Shown piece by piece: positions 46,309-54,461 of a stretch of 64,000 nt of DNA; the first letter of the stretch is position 1; each line of letters starts with the position of its first letter. Below the pieces are notes generated by a model that did not search any database, had not been told where the DNA came from, and saw only the letters and a list, made by a program, of their open reading frames with translations. The translations under genes and the position numbers were made by a program. The DNA is from Sinorhizobium fredii USDA 257 (GTDB taxonomy: Bacteria; Pseudomonadota; Alphaproteobacteria; Rhizobiales; Rhizobiaceae), in contig NC_018000.1 in assembly GCF_000265205.3 (NCBI RefSeq), positions 5,985,001 through 6,049,000 on the forward strand, read 5' to 3'.

Positions 46309-47701
46309 GTGAAAGAGAATAGTTTCGTATCGGCCGACGATATCCGCGCCGCCTTCTCCGCCGCGATGTCCTTGATGTACCGCGAGGAGGTGCCGGCCTA
46401 CGGCACGCTGATGGAACTGGTCGCGAAGGTCAATGCTGACACACTGGCGGCGGATGCGACGCTCAAGGAACGCTTGGAGGCAACTGATACGCTCGAACGC
46501 CTCTCCGAGGAACGTCACGGCGCGATCCGTCTCGGCACCCCGGCGGAATTGTCGGTGATGCGCCGCGTCTTCGCGGTGATGGGCATGTATCCGGTCGGTT
46601 ACTACGATCTTTCGACCGCCGGCGTGCCGGTGCATTCGACCGCTTTCCGCCCGGTGGGCGAAGCCGCATTGAAGCGCAATCCCTTCCGCGTTTTCACCTC
46701 GCTCCTGCGGCTGGACCTGATCGCCGACGAGATGCTGCGCACCGAGGCGGACGCGATCCTTGAAGAACGCCGCATCTTCACGCCGGGGGCCATCGAGCTT
46801 ACCGAGAAGGCCGAGCGCGGCGGCGGGCTCGACAAGGCCGATGCCGAGCGCTTCGTCGTCGAGGTGCTGGAAACCTTCCGCTGGCACGACAGGGCCAATG
46901 TGAGCGCCGAGATGTACGAGCGCCTGCATGACGCCCACCGGCTGATCGCCGACGTCGTCTCCTTCAAGGGGCCGCACATCAACCATCTGACGCCGCGCAC
47001 GCTCGACATCGACCAGGTCCAGGCGTTGATGCCCGAATACGGCATTGCCCCCAAGGCCGTCGTCGAAGGGCCCCCGACCCGCAACTGCCCGATCCTGTTG
47101 CGTCAGACCTCCTTCAAGGCGCTCGAGGAAGCGGTTTCCTTCCGCGACGCCGACGGCGGCTGGAAGCCCGGCTCGCACACCGCCCGTTTCGGCGAGATCG
47201 AACAGCGCGGCATCGCGCTAACCCCGAAGGGCCGCGCCCTTTACGACCGATTGCTCGACGAATCGCGCAAGATCGTGCGTCCCTCCGCCGACGGATCCAA
47301 TGCCAGGGAGTACGGAGCGGCGCTCGCCAACGCCTTTGACGCCTTCCCGGACAGTTGGACTGAAATTCGCCAGGCAGGGCTCGGTTATTTCAGCTATTCT
47401 CTGACGGAAAAGGGCCGGCAGACGAAGCTGCCCGGCCGGCGTGGTCTCGACTCGCTGATCGCCGACGGCCTCGTCCAATACGATCCGATCGTCTACGAGG
47501 ACTTCCTTCCGGTCAGCGCCGCCGGTATCTTCCAGTCGAACCTCGGCGACGGCGGGCAGCAGGAATTCGTCGCGAGCCCGAACCAGAAGCGCTTCGAGGC
47601 CCGCCGCCGTCCTCAACGAATTCGATCACTATGCCGGCATCGAAAAGGCATCGATCGAGAGCTGCCTCAAGGTCTTGACCGCCGCCGTGGCAGCGGAATG
47701 A
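46309..47701 (+). pseudogene. hglS: 2-oxoadipate dioxygenase/decarboxylase (HglS, YdcJ family), frameshifted near the 3' end
   Basis: From a GTG at 46309 the frame reads MKENSFVSADDIRAAFSAAM. H70 and R74 (EERHGAIRLG) and H226 (INHLTPR) fall at the numbers I recall for the metal- and substrate-binding residues of Pseudomonas putida HglS; a glutamate ligand is present in RFGEIEQR (about 296). HglS turns 2-oxoadipate into D-2-hydroxyglutarate. After FEA (codon 431) an extra C in the CCC at 47600-47602 shifts the frame. Skipping it restores AAVLNEFDHYAGIEKASIES and a stop at 47701, giving 463 residues, the normal length. As written, translation runs on to 47715 with a basic, unrelated tail. Confidence 0.82.
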
Positions 47702-47711
47702 TACGCCGACG

Positions 47712-49133
47712 ATGATTGAACGGGACCATATCGACGCGCTGGCACGGCTCCTTGGCGACAAGGGCGTCGTCACGCGTCCGGAAGACATGGAAGCCTACGA
47801 GACCGGCGCGCGCTACGACCGCGGCCGCGCCGCCGCCGTGCTGCGTCCGGCGAGCACCGCGGAGGTTTCCGCCGCGGTTTCTTACTGCGTGCGCAACGGC
47901 ATCGCCCTCATCCCTCAGTCCGGCAATACGGGGCTCGTTTCCGGCTCGACGCCGGATAACTTCGGCAGCGAAGTGGTCCTCAGCCTCGACCGTCTGACGC
48001 GGCGCTTCGAGATCGGCCTGGACAATCGGTCAATTCGCGTCGATGCGGGCTTTCGCCTTTCCGACCTCAACAGGAAGCTCGAGGAGCACGACCTGTTCTT
48101 CCCGATCGACCTTGGCGCCGATCCGCGGCTGGGCGGCATGATCGCCACCAATACGGGCGGCTCGCGTTTCCTGAAATATGGTGACGTCCGCCGCAACACG
48201 CTGGGCTTGAAGGTGGTGCTCGCCGACGAGACAGGCACTGTGCTCGATCTCGACTGCGATCTCAGAAAGAACAATACCGGCGTCGACTGGAAGCAGATCT
48301 TCATCGGCACCTCCGGCGCTTTCGGCATCGTCACCGAATGTGTGCTCAATCTCGAGCGCCTGCCGAAGCAGACGGCAACCGCGTTCCTCGTTCCTGCGAG
48401 CGGTGCCCATGTCCTGCCGCTCCTGAACGCCGTGGAAGAGCGCCTCGGCGCCTATCTGTCAGCCTTCGAGGGAATGTCGAAGAACGCGATTGCCGCCGCC
48501 TTCGCCCATGTCCCGTCGCTCAAGAACCCTTTCCAGGGCGGCAACATCCCCGACTATGTTATCCTGGCAGAGATCTCCCGCACCTGGCCACCGCGCGAGG
48601 GCGAGCAGTCGCTCGACGCGGTTCTCGAAGGTGTGCTGGCGGAAATCTGGGAGATGGAAGAAGCGCCGCTCGCCGATGCTTTCATCGGCCCGCCGCACGA
48701 GACTTGGGCACTGCGCCATGCGCTTTCCGAAGGCGTGAAGCATCTGGGCAAGCTGATTGCCTTCGATCTGTCCTTCCGAAGGGGTGACATCATGGCCTAC
48801 TGCGACCATATGAAGGCCGAAATGCCGCAGAAATTTCCCGGCGTCACGGTTTGCGATTTCGGCCATATCGGCGACGGCGGCGTCCACTTCAATCTGGTCG
48901 TCGCGAAGGATAGCCCGCTATTGACCGATCCGGCCTTCGAGCAGCGCCTGCGCGAATGGGTCTTCACTGTCGCGGTAGAGCAGTATCAGGGCAGCTTCAG
49001 CGCAGAGCATGCGATCGGCCGCCGCAACCAGGCCTATTACGATCTCTACACGCCGGAAAAACTCAAGGAGATGGCCGCCGGACTGAAGACGTTCACCTCG
49101 CCGGGAAAGCTCGGCAGTGTGCGTTTCGGTTGA
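47712..49133 (+). CDS. FAD-linked oxidase, D-2-hydroxyglutarate/D-lactate dehydrogenase-like
   Basis: 473 residues. The PCMH-type FAD-binding domain includes GIALIPQSGNTGLVSGS, GADPRLGGMIATNTGGSRFL and GTSGAFGIVTECVLNLER; the C-terminal FAD-oxidase domain has CDFGHIGDGGVHFNLVV and the terminal SAEHAIGRRNQAYYDLYTPE. This layout is shared by GlcD, D-lactate and D-2-hydroxyglutarate dehydrogenases. Next to hglS, whose product is D-2-hydroxyglutarate, the best reading is oxidation of that acid to 2-oxoglutarate with electrons passed to a flavoprotein or quinone. Confidence 0.92.
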   Translation: MIERDHIDALARLLGDKGVVTRPEDMEAYETGARYDRGRAAAVLRPASTAEVSAAVSYCVRNGIALIPQSGNTGLVSGSTPDNFGSEVVLSLDRLTRRFEIGLDNRSIRVDAGFRLSDLNRKLEEHDLFFPIDLGADPRLGGMIATNTGGSRFLKYGDVRRNTLGLKVVLADETGTVLDLDCDLRKNNTGVDWKQIFIGTSGAFGIVTECVLNLERLPKQTATAFLVPASGAHVLPLLNAVEERLGAYLSAFEGMSKNAIAAAFAHVPSLKNPFQGGNIPDYVILAEISRTWPPREGEQSLDAVLEGVLAEIWEMEEAPLADAFIGPPHETWALRHALSEGVKHLGKLIAFDLSFRRGDIMAYCDHMKAEMPQKFPGVTVCDFGHIGDGGVHFNLVVAKDSPLLTDPAFEQRLREWVFTVAVEQYQGSFSAEHAIGRRNQAYYDLYTPEKLKEMAAGLKTFTSPGKLGSVRFG

Positions 49134-49149
49134 GCCGCGCGGGATGAGG

Positions 49150-49195
49150 AAACGTGTGAAGCGGTTTTCCGCCCGCATCTCGCGCCAACCTCACA
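49150..49195. repeat. Short dispersed repeat, GCGGTTTTCCG-type, copy 3
   Basis: GTGTGAAGCGGTTTTCCG followed by CCCGCATCTCGCGCCAACCT, in the gap between the FAD oxidase and aldehyde dehydrogenase genes. Compare 7774 and 12757. Confidence 0.55.
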
Positions 49196-49222
49196 AATAA
49201 GACAACACGGGAGTCAGACGAC

Positions 49223-50755
49223 ATGAATATTGCAGCCACGAAAGTCGACGTTGCCAAGGAGGCAGCCGCCCTCCTCGACAAGATGGGCGTCGCCAGGGAA
49301 CTCTATACCGGCGGCGACATGCCGTCCTACAGCCCGGTCACCGGCGAGCAGATCGCCAGCCTGAAGACCGTGTCGGCCGCCGAAGCGGCCGGGAAGATCG
49401 AACAGGCCGACGAGGCCTTCCGTGCCTGGCGGCTGGTGCCGGCGCCGAAGCGCGGCGAGCTCGTCCGGCTGCTCGGCGAGGAACTGCGTGCCTTCAAGGC
49501 CGATCTCGGCCGCCTCGTCTCGCTCGAAGCCGGCAAGATCCCGTCCGAAGGCCTCGGCGAAGTGCAGGAAATGATCGACATCTGCGATTTCGCCGTCGGC
49601 CTGTCCCGCCAGCTCTACGGCCTGACGATCGCCACCGAACGTCCCGGCCATCGAATGATGGAAACCTGGCATCCGCTCGGCGTCGTCGGCATCATCTCGG
49701 CCTTCAACTTCCCGGTCGCCGTCTGGTCGTGGAACGCAGCACTAGCGCTCGTCTGCGGCAACGCCGTCGTCTGGAAGCCGTCGGAAAAGACCCCGCTCAC
49801 CGCCCTTGCCTGCGAGGCGATCCTCGAGCGCGCCCTCGCCCGCTTCGGCGATGCGCCGGCAGGCCTGTCGCAGGTGCTGATCGGCGACCGCGCAATCGGC
49901 GAGGTGCTCGTCGACCATCCGAAGGTTCCGCTTGTCTCGGCGACCGGCTCGACCCGCATGGGCCGCGACGTCGGGCCGCGCCTTGCCAAGCGCTTCGCCC
50001 GCGCGATCCTCGAGCTCGGCGGCAACAATGCCGGCATCGTCTGCCCCTCGGCCGATCTCGACATGGCGCTCCGCGCCATCGCCTTCGGCGCCATGGGCAC
50101 TGCCGGCCAGCGCTGCACGACGCTCCGCCGCCTCTTCGTGCATGAAAGCGTCTATGACCAGCTCGTGCCTCGCCTGAAGAAGGCCTATCAATCGGTCTCG
50201 GTCGGCAATCCGCTGGAATCGACCGCACTCGTCGGTCCGCTCGTCGACAAGGCCGCCTTCGACAGCATGCAGAAGGCGATCGCCGAGGCCAAGAGTGAGG
50301 GCGGTGCGGTAACCGGCGGCGAACGCGTCGAGCTCGGCTACGAGAACGGCTACTACGTCAAGCCGGCTCTCGTCGAAATGCCAAAGCAGGTGGGCCCGGT
50401 GCTTGAAGAAACCTTCGCGCCGATTCTCTATGTCATGAAGTACAGCGACTTCGACGCAGTGGTCGCCGACCACAATGCGGTCGCGGCCGGACTTTCATCG
50501 TCGATCTTTACCCGCGACATGCAGGAATCGGAGCGCTTCCTGGCGGCCGACGGCTCGGATTGCGGCATTGCCAACGTCAATATCGGCACCTCCGGTGCGG
50601 AAATCGGCGGCGCCTTCGGGGGCGAAAAGGAAACCGGCGGCGGCCGTGAATCCGGCTCCGACGCCTGGAGGGCCTATATGCGCCGCGCCACCAACACGAT
50701 CAACTATTCGAAGGCTCTGCCGCTGGCGCAGGGCGTCTCGTTCGACATCGAATAA
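49223..50755 (+). CDS. amaB: L-piperidine-6-carboxylate / alpha-aminoadipic semialdehyde dehydrogenase (ALDH7)
   Basis: 510 residues. ALDH motifs are complete: FNFPVAVWSWNAALALVCGN, the general base in RAILELGGNNAGIV, and the nucleophile in GTAGQRCTTLRRLF. The C-terminal GAFGGEKETGGGRESGSDAW and ATNTINYS are marks of ALDH7 (AmaB, human antiquitin) and not of other ALDHs. The enzyme oxidises alpha-aminoadipic semialdehyde, in equilibrium with piperidine-6-carboxylate, to 2-aminoadipate in lysine and pipecolate breakdown. Its neighbours hglS, the hydroxyacid oxidase and an aminotransferase supply the following steps. Confidence 0.93.
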   Translation: MNIAATKVDVAKEAAALLDKMGVARELYTGGDMPSYSPVTGEQIASLKTVSAAEAAGKIEQADEAFRAWRLVPAPKRGELVRLLGEELRAFKADLGRLVSLEAGKIPSEGLGEVQEMIDICDFAVGLSRQLYGLTIATERPGHRMMETWHPLGVVGIISAFNFPVAVWSWNAALALVCGNAVVWKPSEKTPLTALACEAILERALARFGDAPAGLSQVLIGDRAIGEVLVDHPKVPLVSATGSTRMGRDVGPRLAKRFARAILELGGNNAGIVCPSADLDMALRAIAFGAMGTAGQRCTTLRRLFVHESVYDQLVPRLKKAYQSVSVGNPLESTALVGPLVDKAAFDSMQKAIAEAKSEGGAVTGGERVELGYENGYYVKPALVEMPKQVGPVLEETFAPILYVMKYSDFDAVVADHNAVAAGLSSSIFTRDMQESERFLAADGSDCGIANVNIGTSGAEIGGAFGGEKETGGGRESGSDAWRAYMRRATNTINYSKALPLAQGVSFDIE

Positions 50756-50780
50756 CTGGCGACATCGAATAGGATCGACA

Positions 50781-52013
50781 ATGACCATCAATGCAACGGT
50801 CAAGGAGGCGGGCTTTCTGCCCGCCTCGCGGATTTCCTCGATCGGCGTTTCGGAAATCCTGAAGATCGGCGCCCGCGCCAATGCCATGAAACGGGAAGGC
50901 AAGCCGGTCATCATCCTCGGCGCCGGCGAGCCGGATTTCGACACGCCTGACCACGTCAAGCAAGCTGCCTGGGAAGCGATCCAGCGCGGCGAGACGAAAT
51001 ACACGGCGCTCGACGGCTCGCCGGAATTGAAGAAGGCGATCCGCGAAAAATTTCAGCGCGAGAACGGCCTTGCCTATGAGTTGGACGAGATCACGGTTGG
51101 CACCGGCGCCAAGCAGATCCTCTTCAACGCCATGATGGCGTCGATCAATCCCGGCGACGAGGTGATCATCCCGACGCCCTACTGGACTTCCTATTCGGAC
51201 ATCGTCCAGATCTGCGAAGGCAAGCCGGTGCTGATCGCCTGCGATGCGTCGTCCGGCTTCCGCCTGACGGCGGAAAAACTCGAGGCGGCGATCACGCCGA
51301 AGACGCGCTGGGTGCTCTTAAACTCGCCGTCGAATCCGTCGGGCGCTGCCTATGGCGCCGACGACTACCGGCCGCTGCTCGATGTTCTGCTCAAGCACCC
51401 GCATGTCTGGCTGCTCGTCGACGACATGTACGAGCATATCGTCTATGACGGCTTCCGGTTCGTCACTCCCGCCCAGCTCGAGCCGAGCCTCAAGGAGCGG
51501 ACGCTCACCGTCAACGGCGTCTCGAAAGCCTATGCGATGACCGGCTGGCGGATCGGTTATGCCGGCGGCCCGCGCGCGCTGATCAAGGCGATGGCCGTCG
51601 TCCAGAGCCAGGCGACCTCTTGCCCCTCATCGGTGAGCCAGGCGGCCTCGATCGCGGCACTGAACGGCCGGCAGGATTTCCTGAAAGAACGCACCGCGAG
51701 CTTCCGGCGCCGCCGCGACCTGGTGGTGAGCGGACTGAACGCCATCGACGGCCTCGATTGCCGCGTTCCCGAAGGTGCCTTCTACACCTTCTCCGGCTGC
51801 GCCGGCATGCTCGGCAAGGCGACGCCCGAGGGTAAGCGGATTGAAACGGATACGGATTTCTGCGCCTATCTGCTCGAAGACGCCCATGTCGCCGTCGTCC
51901 CAGGCTCGGCCTTCGGCCTTTCGCCCTTCTTCCGCATCTCCTATGCGACGTCGGAGGGGGAGCTCAAGGAAGCGCTGACGCGTATCGCCGCGGCCTGCGC
52001 GCGGCTTTCCTGA
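50781..52013 (+). CDS. aatB: Class I aminotransferase, AatB type
   Basis: 410 residues from the ATG at 50781 (MTINATVKEAGFLPASRISS). PLP features: LGAGEPDFDTPDHV, YTALDGSPELKKAI, LNSPSNPSG, DDMYEHIVYDG, and the Schiff-base lysine in TVNGVSKAYAMTGWRIGYAGG. The length and sequence fit the rhizobial aspartate aminotransferase AatB. Placed 25 bp after amaB, it could also serve as the 2-aminoadipate aminotransferase that the pathway needs between AmaB and HglS; that is inference from position. Confidence 0.93.
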   Translation: MTINATVKEAGFLPASRISSIGVSEILKIGARANAMKREGKPVIILGAGEPDFDTPDHVKQAAWEAIQRGETKYTALDGSPELKKAIREKFQRENGLAYELDEITVGTGAKQILFNAMMASINPGDEVIIPTPYWTSYSDIVQICEGKPVLIACDASSGFRLTAEKLEAAITPKTRWVLLNSPSNPSGAAYGADDYRPLLDVLLKHPHVWLLVDDMYEHIVYDGFRFVTPAQLEPSLKERTLTVNGVSKAYAMTGWRIGYAGGPRALIKAMAVVQSQATSCPSSVSQAASIAALNGRQDFLKERTASFRRRRDLVVSGLNAIDGLDCRVPEGAFYTFSGCAGMLGKATPEGKRIETDTDFCAYLLEDAHVAVVPGSAFGLSPFFRISYATSEGELKEALTRIAAACARLS

Positions 52014-52038
52014 GTCAGTTAAAAGAGGCGCGGAAAAG

Positions 52039-52062
52039 ACCCCTCCCCACAGGTGGGAGAGG
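52039..52062. repeat. C-rich palindromic repeat, copy 6
   Basis: CCCCTCCCCACAGGTGGGAG just after the aatB stop; short form. Confidence 0.7.
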
Positions 52063-52146
52063 CCTGACCTGCCGCACCCACACCTCCTCGTTTGGACCGT
52101 TCCAGCTGGGATAGAGCTTGACGAAATGGCGCCGGGCTCAACGCGC

Positions 52147-52194
52147 ATCAAAGCTCCTCCTCCCTGTGGGGAGGGGTTGGGGGAGGGGCATTCT
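52147..52194. repeat. C-rich palindromic repeat, copy 7
   Basis: CCTCCTCCCTGTGGGGAGGG followed by GTTGGGGGAGGGG, twelve bases from the stop of the HTH-cupin gene. Confidence 0.7.
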
Positions 52195-52206
52195 CGCACC
52201 CCCTTC

Positions 52207-52755
52207 TCAAAACGTCGGCGGCGTGCAGGCGCTGATCACCTCGCAGGGCACCGGCCCGACGCAGCGGAAACGATGCGGCCGCCGGCTTTCGAAATAATAG
52301 GCGTCGCCCGGTCCGAGGATGCGCCGCTCGTCATCGACGGTCACCTCGAGCCGCCCGGAAAGCACGATGCCGCCCTCCTCGCCCTCATGCACCAGCGGCA
52401 CCTTGCCGGTGTCCGCCCCCGGCTGGTAGCACTCCTTGAGGATCTGCAGGCTGCGGCCGAAAAGATTGTCGCCGATCTGCCGGTATGAAATCGGCCCCTT
52501 GCCGATCTCCACCAATTCCTCCGCCGCATAGAAGGCTTTGCGCGGCTTCTCCGGTTCGAAGGAAAAGAACTCGGCAAGCCCGATCGGGATGCCGTCGAGA
52601 ATGCGCTTCAAGGCACCGACCGAAGGGTTCGAAGCGTTCGATTCGATGAGCGATATGGTCGAGTTGGTGACGCCCGCCCGCTTGGCCAGTTCCCGCTGGG
52701 AGAGATTGTGCATCAGCCGCACATGCCGCAGGCGGCTGCCGATGTCGACGCTCAT
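52207..52755 (-). CDS. HTH-cupin transcriptional regulator (XRE/PuuR-like)
   Basis: 182 residues from the ATG at 52755 (MSVDIGSRLRHVRLMHNL). An N-terminal XRE helix-turn-helix (SQRELAKRAGVTNSTISLIE) is joined to a C-terminal cupin barrel (EGEEGGIVLSGRLEVTVDDE, then LGPGDAYYFESRRPHRFRCV). PuuR-type proteins of this build sense polyamines or amino acids. It diverges from the class III aminotransferase gene with 146 bp between starts, so that gene is its likely target. Confidence 0.93.
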   Translation of the reverse strand: MSVDIGSRLRHVRLMHNLSQRELAKRAGVTNSTISLIESNASNPSVGALKRILDGIPIGLAEFFSFEPEKPRKAFYAAEELVEIGKGPISYRQIGDNLFGRSLQILKECYQPGADTGKVPLVHEGEEGGIVLSGRLEVTVDDERRILGPGDAYYFESRRPHRFRCVGPVPCEVISACTPPTF

Positions 52756-52901
52756 CAGAGTTTCCCGTGTTGACGTTGTTCGGAATATCGAAATAGTATC
52801 AAACACAGCCCATAAAATACAATGACTTAGCTAAACAAAGAAAAGGACTTGTTCGGCATCCCAAATCATGGCGTCAATCCCGCACCTGATTGGAGGATCG
52901 C
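52756..52901. promoter_or_regulatory. Divergent promoter region, HTH-cupin regulator and aminotransferase
   Basis: 146 bp, visibly A/T-rich compared with its surroundings (for example near 52795-52850), as expected of a shared promoter/operator. No clear palindrome. Confidence 0.4.
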
Positions 52902-54239
52902 ATGGACGCTCACAACAAATCCAACGCCCCGGTGCTCGACAGCTACTGGATGCCCTTCACCGCCAACCGCCAGTTCAAGGCGGCCCCGCGCCTGCTCGCC
53001 TCGGCCGAGGGCATGCACTACACCAGCGTCGACGGACGCAGGATTCTCGACGGCACCGCCGGTCTCTGGTGCGTCAATGCCGGCCATGGCCGCCGCCAGA
53101 TCGCCGCCGCCGTCGAGCGACAGCTGACGACGATGGATTTTGCCCCCTCCTTCCAGATGGGCCATCCGATCGCCTTCGACTTTGCCGAACGCCTTGCCGA
53201 GATCGCCCCCGGCCCGGCGGCCGCCAAGCTCGACCGGGTGTTCTTCACCGGCTCCGGATCGGAGTCGGTCGACACCGCACTGAAGATCGCGCTCGCCTAC
53301 CAGCGCTCGATCGGCCAGGGCACGCGCACCCGTCTGATCGGCCGCGAGCGCGGCTATCACGGCGTCGGCTTCGGCGGCATCTCGGTCGGCGGCATCCTCA
53401 ACAATCGCCGTGTCTTCCCGCAGCTTCCCGGCTCCGACCATCTGCGCCACACCCATGATCTTTCCAAGAACGCCTTCGTCAAGGGCCAGCCGGAGCACGG
53501 CGCCGACCTCGCCGACGACCTCGAAAGGCTGGTGGCGCTGCACGGCGCCGAGACGATCGCCGCCTGCATCGTCGAGCCCGTCGCCGGCTCGACCGGCGTC
53601 TTGATCCCGCCGAAGGGCTATCTCGAGCGCCTGCGTGCGATCTGCGACAGGGACGGCATCCTCCTGATCTTCGACGAGGTGATCACCGGCTTCGGCCGCC
53701 TCGGCGCGACCTTCGCGGCCGACTATTTCGGCGTGACGCCGGATATCGTCACCACCGCCAAGGGGCTCACCAACGGTGCCATTCCGATGGGCGCGGTCTT
53801 TGCCAGCCGTAAGGTTCACGACGCGCTGATGCATGGGCCGGAGGGTCAGATCGAACTCTTCCACGGCTACACCTATTCCGGCCACCCGGCCGCCTGCGCC
53901 GCCGGCATTGCCACCCTCGACATTTATCGCGACGAGGGCCTGATGACCCGTGCCGCCGAACTGCAGGCGGACTGGCACGAGGCGATGCATTCGCTGAAGG
54001 GCCTGCCGCATGTCATCGACATCCGCACCATCGGCCTCATCGCCGGCATCGAGCTCCTGTCACGCGACGGCGCCCCCGGCGCCCGCGCCTACGACGTGTT
54101 CGTCGATTGCTTCGAGAGGGGTCTGCTCATCCGCGTGACCGGCGATATCATCGCTTTCTCGCCGCCGCTGATCGTCGAGAAGCAGCATTTCGGCGAGATC
54201 GTCTCTATCCTCGGCGCTGCGCTGCAGCGGGTGAAGTAA
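52902..54239 (+). CDS. Class III omega-aminotransferase (beta-alanine/omega-amino acid:pyruvate type)
   Basis: 445 residues from the ATG at 52902 (MDAHNKSNAPVLDSYWMPFT). Family features: TGSGSESVDTALKIALAYQR, ERGYHGVGFGGISVGGI, the PLP-binding aspartate in LLIFDEVITGFGRLG, and the lysine in TTAKGLTNGAIPMGAVF. The opening YWMPFTANRQFKAAPRLL is typical of beta-alanine:pyruvate and related omega-transaminases, which move an amino group from beta-alanine, taurine, GABA or diamines to pyruvate. The true donor is not determined. Regulated most likely by the divergent HTH-cupin protein. Confidence 0.93.
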   Translation: MDAHNKSNAPVLDSYWMPFTANRQFKAAPRLLASAEGMHYTSVDGRRILDGTAGLWCVNAGHGRRQIAAAVERQLTTMDFAPSFQMGHPIAFDFAERLAEIAPGPAAAKLDRVFFTGSGSESVDTALKIALAYQRSIGQGTRTRLIGRERGYHGVGFGGISVGGILNNRRVFPQLPGSDHLRHTHDLSKNAFVKGQPEHGADLADDLERLVALHGAETIAACIVEPVAGSTGVLIPPKGYLERLRAICDRDGILLIFDEVITGFGRLGATFAADYFGVTPDIVTTAKGLTNGAIPMGAVFASRKVHDALMHGPEGQIELFHGYTYSGHPAACAAGIATLDIYRDEGLMTRAAELQADWHEAMHSLKGLPHVIDIRTIGLIAGIELLSRDGAPGARAYDVFVDCFERGLLIRVTGDIIAFSPPLIVEKQHFGEIVSILGAALQRVK

Positions 54240-54274
54240 CCAGATCGATACTTGGCGGCAGGGCGGCGTGTCAA

Positions 54275-54309
54275 CAAACTCCTCCCCAATCCACAAGGGG
54301 GAGGGGCTC
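54275..54309. repeat. C-rich palindromic repeat, copy 8
   Basis: CTCCTCCCCAATCCACAAGG followed by GGGAGGGGC, after the aminotransferase. Confidence 0.75.
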
Positions 54310-54396
54310 GGCGTTCGCTGTGATCGCCTGCTCATTTCCAACCTCTGCGTCTGCCTTAAAGGTCAATATGGAGGCCGGAAGCTGCAGCCCTTGAAG

Positions 54397-54438
54397 CCCC
54401 TCCCCCTTGTGGGGGAGGGGGTTTGGGGAGGGGGTCAT
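54397..54438. repeat. C-rich palindromic repeat, copy 9
   Basis: CCCCTCCCCCTTGTGGGGGA followed by GGGGGTTTGGGGAGGGGG. With copy 8 it fills the gap between the convergent aminotransferase and glycerate kinase genes. Confidence 0.75.
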
Positions 54439-54461
54439 ATTCGCGCGGGTCCCCAGCCGGC

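Noticed and set aside
50746..50771. Direct repeat GACATCGAATA at the amaB/aatB junction
   Set aside because: Only 11 bases and partly coding; most likely a local duplication without function.
52034..52194. The C-rich repeats as a CRISPR array
   Set aside because: Copies are scattered kilobases apart, differ in length and have no regular spacers or cas genes.
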